The notes under the pieces are model-generated. The model was not told the origin of the DNA. It made no database searches and worked only from the letters and a program-made list of their open reading frames with translations. Source: Massilia litorea (GTDB lineage: Bacteria > Pseudomonadota > Gammaproteobacteria > Burkholderiales > Burkholderiaceae_D). From it: a stretch of DNA of 64,000 nucleotides. Position 1 is the first letter of the stretch. Every line of letters begins with the position of its first letter. Where the stretch lies: assembly GCF_015101885.1 (NCBI RefSeq), contig NZ_CP062941.1, forward strand, positions 1,302,001-1,366,000, in the 5' to 3' direction. Shown in pieces: positions 61,105 through 64,000 of this stretch. A program made the position numbers and the translations under genes.

Positions 61105-62262
61105 CTATAAGGCGGCGGCGTAGATCGCGCGTGCGTCGGCACGCGTCAATTCTCTCGGATTGTTCCCCAGCAGGCGCGTCTGCAACATGGCGTCGTCCGC
61201 CAGCCGGTCCAGGTCGGCCTCCGCAATGCCTACATCCGCCAACCTGGTCTGGATCCCGGTGCGTAGCGCGATCTGTTGCATCGCAGCAATCAAGCCTTCG
61301 GTGCGTGCGGCGTGGCTGCCGCTGGCGCCCGGCACCACGATATCGGCCAGCTCGGCGTACAGGGGCGCCGCATGGGATGCATTAAAACGCAGCACATGCG
61401 GCAGGACGAGCGAATTCGACAGCCCGTGCGGCACATGGAAAATGCCGCCGATCGGGTAGGCGAGGGCGTGCACGGCGGCGACCGGCGCATTCGAGAAGGC
61501 CTGGCCGGCGAGGCAGGCGCCGAGCAGCATCGCCTGGCGCGCTTCCAGATTGCTGCCGGTTTCGACCGCCGTCATCAGGTTACTCGACAGCAGGCCGAGC
61601 GCCTGGCGCGCCAGGTTGTCGGACAATGGATTTTTCTTGTGCTTGCTCGTATAGGCCTCGATCGCATGCACCATCGCATCGATGCCGGTGGCGGCCGTCA
61701 CCAGCGGCGGCAGGCCCAGCGTCAGCTCGGCATCGAGCAGGGCGAGGTCGGCATACAGCTGGGGAGCGACGACGCCCATCTTCGTCGTTTCTCCGGTCGT
61801 GACGATGGCGATATTGGTGACCTCGGAACCGGTGCCGGCCGTGGTCGGCACCTGGATCAATGGCAGCCGCTGACCCTTGACGTTGCCGATCCCGTAGATC
61901 TGGTGTAAAGGCTGGTCGCTGCCGGCCAGCACCGCCACCAGTTTCGCCACATCCATCGAGCTGCCGCCGCCGAAGCCGATGACGAGGTCGGTCTCGTGCT
62001 CGCGGGCAGAGGCTACCGCGGCGAGGACGATCTGTTCGGGCGGGTCGGCGACGACGTCGGAAAAAATGCGTACCGCGAGTCCCTGCGCTTCCAGGCTGGC
62101 GCGCGCGGGCTCGAGCAGGCCGGTGCGCAGGAAGCCGGCGTCGGTCACGATCAGGACGCGGCGGGTGCCTGGTAAACGTTCGGCGACGAGCTGGCCGAGG
62201 CGGGCGCAAACGCCCGGTTCCGAAACGATGCTGGCGACGGTGTTGAAGGCAAAGGCGGTCAT
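61105..62262 (-). CDS. Iron-containing (type III) alcohol dehydrogenase
   Basis: This 385-residue enzyme has the NAD motif FGGGSSMDVAKLVAVLA, TTAGTGSEVTNIAIVT, GIDAMVHAIEAYTS, and the metal-ligand histidines in VHALAYPIGGIFHVPHGLSNSLVLPHV. Such enzymes reduce aldehydes or oxidise alcohols (lactaldehyde, butanol, maleylacetate-type). I start at ATG 62262, where the family N-terminus begins (TAFAFNTVASIVSEPG); the frame runs 94 codons further upstream into the next gene's region. It converges on the hydrolase gene 3 bp away. Confidence 0.93.
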   Translation of the reverse strand: MTAFAFNTVASIVSEPGVCARLGQLVAERLPGTRRVLIVTDAGFLRTGLLEPARASLEAQGLAVRIFSDVVADPPEQIVLAAVASAREHETDLVIGFGGGSSMDVAKLVAVLAGSDQPLHQIYGIGNVKGQRLPLIQVPTTAGTGSEVTNIAIVTTGETTKMGVVAPQLYADLALLDAELTLGLPPLVTAATGIDAMVHAIEAYTSKHKKNPLSDNLARQALGLLSSNLMTAVETGSNLEARQAMLLGACLAGQAFSNAPVAAVHALAYPIGGIFHVPHGLSNSLVLPHVLRFNASHAAPLYAELADIVVPGASGSHAARTEGLIAAMQQIALRTGIQTRLADVGIAEADLDRLADDAMLQTRLLGNNPRELTRADARAIYAAAL

Positions 62263-62377
62263 GGTCGATCCCGAGTCGTGGAGCAAATAGCTTACACCAG
62301 AAACGGAACGCCGAGCCGCCAGGGCGCTGCCGAGTTGCCGTACAATTTCGCCTCCTTTAAAAAGTCGAAAAGCAGTC

Positions 62378-63148
62378 ATGATGGATTTTATGTGGCTCGG
62401 CGGCGCCGCCTTTCTTGCCGGGCTGGTGGACGCCGTCGTCGGCGGTGGCGGCCTGGTCCAGGTACCCGCCATCTTTTCCTTCCTCCCGCGGGAAGCGCCG
62501 GCGACCCTCCTCGGCACGAACAAGCTGGCCAGTATTTGTGGCACGGGTGCGGCGGCGTTTAACTATTCGCGCCGCGTGCGCGTCGCCTGGAGCGCGGCGG
62601 CGCCGGCGGCGCTGGCCGCCTTTGCCTTGTCCTTTGTCGGCGCCTGGACCGTGACGCGGGTGCCGGGCGATTTCGTGCGCAGCCTGCTGCCCTTTATTTT
62701 GCTGGCGGTCGCGCTATATACCTTCCGCAAGAAGGACCTGGGGTCGGTGCACGCGCCGGTACACAGCGGCGCAGCGGAGCGCTGGTGGGCGGTCGGCATC
62801 GGCGCCGCCATCGGTTTCTATGACGGCTTCTTCGGCCCCGGCACGGGCAGCTTTTTGATTTTCCTGTTCGTGCGCTTTTTCGGTTTCGATTTCCTCAGCG
62901 CCTCGGCGGCAGCAAAGATCGTGAATGTCGCCTGCAACCTGTCGGCCCTGCTGTGGTTCGGCTACAGCGGTCACCTGCTGTGGCAGCTGGGACTGCTGAT
63001 GGCGGTCTGCCAGATCGGCGGCTCGCTGGTCGGTACGCGGCTGGCGATCAAGCATGGCAGTGTCTTCGTGCGCAAATTGTTCCTGGTCGTGGTGTCGACC
63101 CTGATCGTCAAGACCGGCTTCGATGCCGTCGTACGTCTGGCCAGCTGA
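62378..63148 (+). CDS. TSUP family (TauE/SafE) anion exporter
   Basis: This 256-residue membrane protein has about eight helices and the two related half-motifs of the family: GLVDAVVGGGGLVQVPAIFSF near the start and GFYDGFFGPGTGSFLIFLFV in the second half. Members transport sulfonates, sulfite or other organic acids; the substrate is unknown. It is divergent from the iron alcohol dehydrogenase and may export a product of the same pathway. A terminator overlapping a parS site follows. Confidence 0.9.
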   Translation: MMDFMWLGGAAFLAGLVDAVVGGGGLVQVPAIFSFLPREAPATLLGTNKLASICGTGAAAFNYSRRVRVAWSAAAPAALAAFALSFVGAWTVTRVPGDFVRSLLPFILLAVALYTFRKKDLGSVHAPVHSGAAERWWAVGIGAAIGFYDGFFGPGTGSFLIFLFVRFFGFDFLSASAAAKIVNVACNLSALLWFGYSGHLLWQLGLLMAVCQIGGSLVGTRLAIKHGSVFVRKLFLVVVSTLIVKTGFDAVVRLAS

Positions 63149-63150
63149 GT

Positions 63151-63166
63151 TGTTTCACGTGGAACA
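63151..63166. promoter_or_regulatory. parS site 1
   Basis: TGTTTCACGTGGAACA matches the ParB-binding consensus TGTTTCACGTGAAACA at 15 of 16 positions and partly overlaps the terminator of the TSUP gene. Confidence 0.9.
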
Positions 63167-63200
63167 AAGCCGGGAAGCGCTCCGCGCCCCGGCTTTTTTT
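63167..63200 (+). terminator. Terminator after the TSUP transporter gene
   Basis: AAGCCGGG (63167-63174) pairs with CCCGGCTT (63188-63195), followed by T residues to 63200. Confidence 0.88.
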
Positions 63201-63217
63201 ACGTCCGGCGCCGGGAT

Positions 63218-63233
63218 TGTTCCACGTGAAACA
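63218..63233. promoter_or_regulatory. parS site 2
   Basis: TGTTCCACGTGAAACA matches the parS consensus at 15 of 16 positions (the variant base is the mirror image of that in site 1). Confidence 0.92.
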
Positions 63234-63255
63234 CAACTCGACAGCCACCCGACTG

Positions 63256-63271
63256 TGTTCCACGTGAAACA
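63256..63271. promoter_or_regulatory. parS site 3
   Basis: TGTTCCACGTGAAACA, identical to site 2, 38 bp further on. Three sites in 121 bp mark a ParB-loading centromere. Confidence 0.92.
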
Positions 63272-63321
63272 ACATCCCCTGTGTTTTTTAGCCGCGCTGA
63301 GTTTGGGAACCCAAAAGATTC

Positions 63322-63327
63322 TATAAT
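63322..63327 (+). promoter_or_regulatory. -10 element of mnmG
   Basis: TATAAT, 33 bp before the mnmG ATG. No good -35 is obvious; TTTGGG lies 14 bp upstream. Confidence 0.6.
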
Positions 63328-63360
63328 CGCGAATTAGACTCCTCGCCTCACACCTCCATC

Positions 63361-64000
63361 ATGCTATTTCCAACTGAATTTGACGTGATCGTCGTCGGCG
63401 GCGGCCATGCCGGCACCGAGGCCGCGCTCGCGTCCGCACGCATGGGGCAGAAGACCCTGCTCCTTACCCACAACATCGAAACCCTGGGCCAGATGTCCTG
63501 CAATCCGTCGATCGGCGGCATCGGCAAGGGCCATCTGGTCAAGGAAGTGGACGCTTTAGGCGGCGCGATGGCGATCGCCACCGACGAATCCGGCATCCAG
63601 TTCCGCATCCTGAACTCCTCGAAAGGTCCGGCAGTGCGCGCCACCCGGGCCCAGGCCGACCGCATCCTGTATAAGGCGGCGATCCGCTCGCGTCTGGAAA
63701 ACCAGCCGAATTTGTGGCTGTTCCAGCAGGCGGTCGACGACCTGATGGTCGAGGGCGACCGCGTCGTCGGCGCCGTCACCCAGATCGGCCTGCAGTTCCG
63801 CGCCCGTGCCGTGGTGCTGACGGCCGGTACTTTCCTCGACGGTAAAATCCATGTCGGCTTGCAGAACTACACGGCGGGCCGTGCGGGCGACCCGGCGGCC
63901 GTCTCGCTGTCGAGCCGTTTAAAGGAACTCAAACTGCCGCAGGGCCGCCTGAAAACCGGCACGCCGCCGCGCATCGACGGCCGCAGCATCGATTATTCGG
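63361..64000 (+). CDS. mnmG: tRNA uridine-5-carboxymethylaminomethyl synthesis enzyme MnmG (GidA), N-terminal part
   Basis: MnmG, with MnmE, modifies the wobble uridine of several tRNAs using FAD and a folate. The first 213 codons are seen and the gene runs off the right edge. It shows the FAD motif [19 protein letters not shown] (residues 11-29), [45 protein letters not shown] and [14 protein letters not shown], all strongly conserved. In many bacteria mnmG is followed by rsmG, parA and parB and lies near oriC; the three parS sites upstream fit that. Confidence 0.98.
   Translation, partial: MLFPTEFDVIVVGGGHAGTEAALASARMGQKTLLLTHNIETLGQMSCNPSIGGIGKGHLVKEVDALGGAMAIATDESGIQFRILNSSKGPAVRATRAQADRILYKAAIRSRLENQPNLWLFQQAVDDLMVEGDRVVGAVTQIGLQFRARAVVLTAGTFLDGKIHVGLQNYTAGRAGDPAAVSLSSRLKELKLPQGRLKTGTPPRIDGRSIDYS

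Overview
The window looks like part of a high-GC betaproteobacterial chromosome. Lineage hints point to Oxalobacteraceae (Massilia/Duganella/Telluria-like). They are a lipA-lipB-DUF493 cluster, a PutA without the N-terminal DNA-binding domain beside an Lrp-type regulator, PaoABC-type aldehyde oxidoreductase genes, HAF-repeat and FecR/DUF6600-like surface proteins, and mnmG preceded by parS sites. This is inferred from gene content only. I describe 60 genes (two of them broken, two cut by the window edges), no tRNA or rRNA gene, no insertion sequence and no CRISPR array.

Layout. 1-1945: end of a type IV pilus/MSHA/type II secretion-like operon (PilO-, PilP- and secretin-like). 2018-4076: lipoate synthesis (lipA, lipB, DUF493). 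4140-15219: mixed housekeeping and envelope genes (FecR/DUF6600-like protein with an Ala-Gln repeat, LysE exporter, HU, a BrnA-like antitoxin without a toxin, DUF808, a TonB receptor, oxidoreductase, glutamine cyclotransferase) with two genes broken by frameshifts. 15346-22115: quinone oxidoreductase divergent from a LysR regulator, then a three-subunit molybdenum aldehyde oxidoreductase and an SDR. 22117-29381: a type VI secretion baseplate island (tssG, tssF, tssE divergent from tssK, PAAR and a membrane-anchored thiolase-fold-like protein) with no sheath, tube or membrane-complex genes here. 29601-33770: secreted PHP-domain and HAF-repeat proteins. 33925-37937: glmS, an Lrp regulator and glmU. 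37965-44844: lipoprotein, rsmD, coaD, ferredoxin, DUF1003, chemoreceptor with an FNR-type box, chalcone-isomerase-like protein, LysR. 44878-51104: proline and alanine catabolism (Lrp-type putative PutR, putA, ald) and mtnN.

51105-52507 is a 1.4-kb gene-free stretch and the most striking part of the window. It holds three diverged copies of a ~220-bp module. Each has an AT-rich start, GTATACA, TAG trinucleotide repeats, a DnaA box TGTGGATAA, and 141 bp further on an inverted pair TGTGGATAT / TT(G/A)TCCACA. The 141-bp and 17-bp spacings are identical in all three copies. This is the arrangement expected of a bacterial origin unwinding element, repeated three times. Three ParB-binding parS sites lie 11 kb away in front of mnmG, and glmU/glmS lie 15 kb the other way; both neighbourhoods are origin-proximal in many proteobacteria. 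I infer a candidate chromosomal origin with three DnaA modules.

52508-63148: nitronate monooxygenase-like and GMC oxidoreductases, a branched-chain-amino-acid-type ABC transporter (ATPase, ATPase, binding protein, two permeases; a REP-like palindrome follows the binding-protein gene), an epoxide-hydrolase-like enzyme, an iron alcohol dehydrogenase and a TSUP transporter. These could form an uptake and oxidation route for an unidentified small organic compound. 63361-64000: the start of mnmG.
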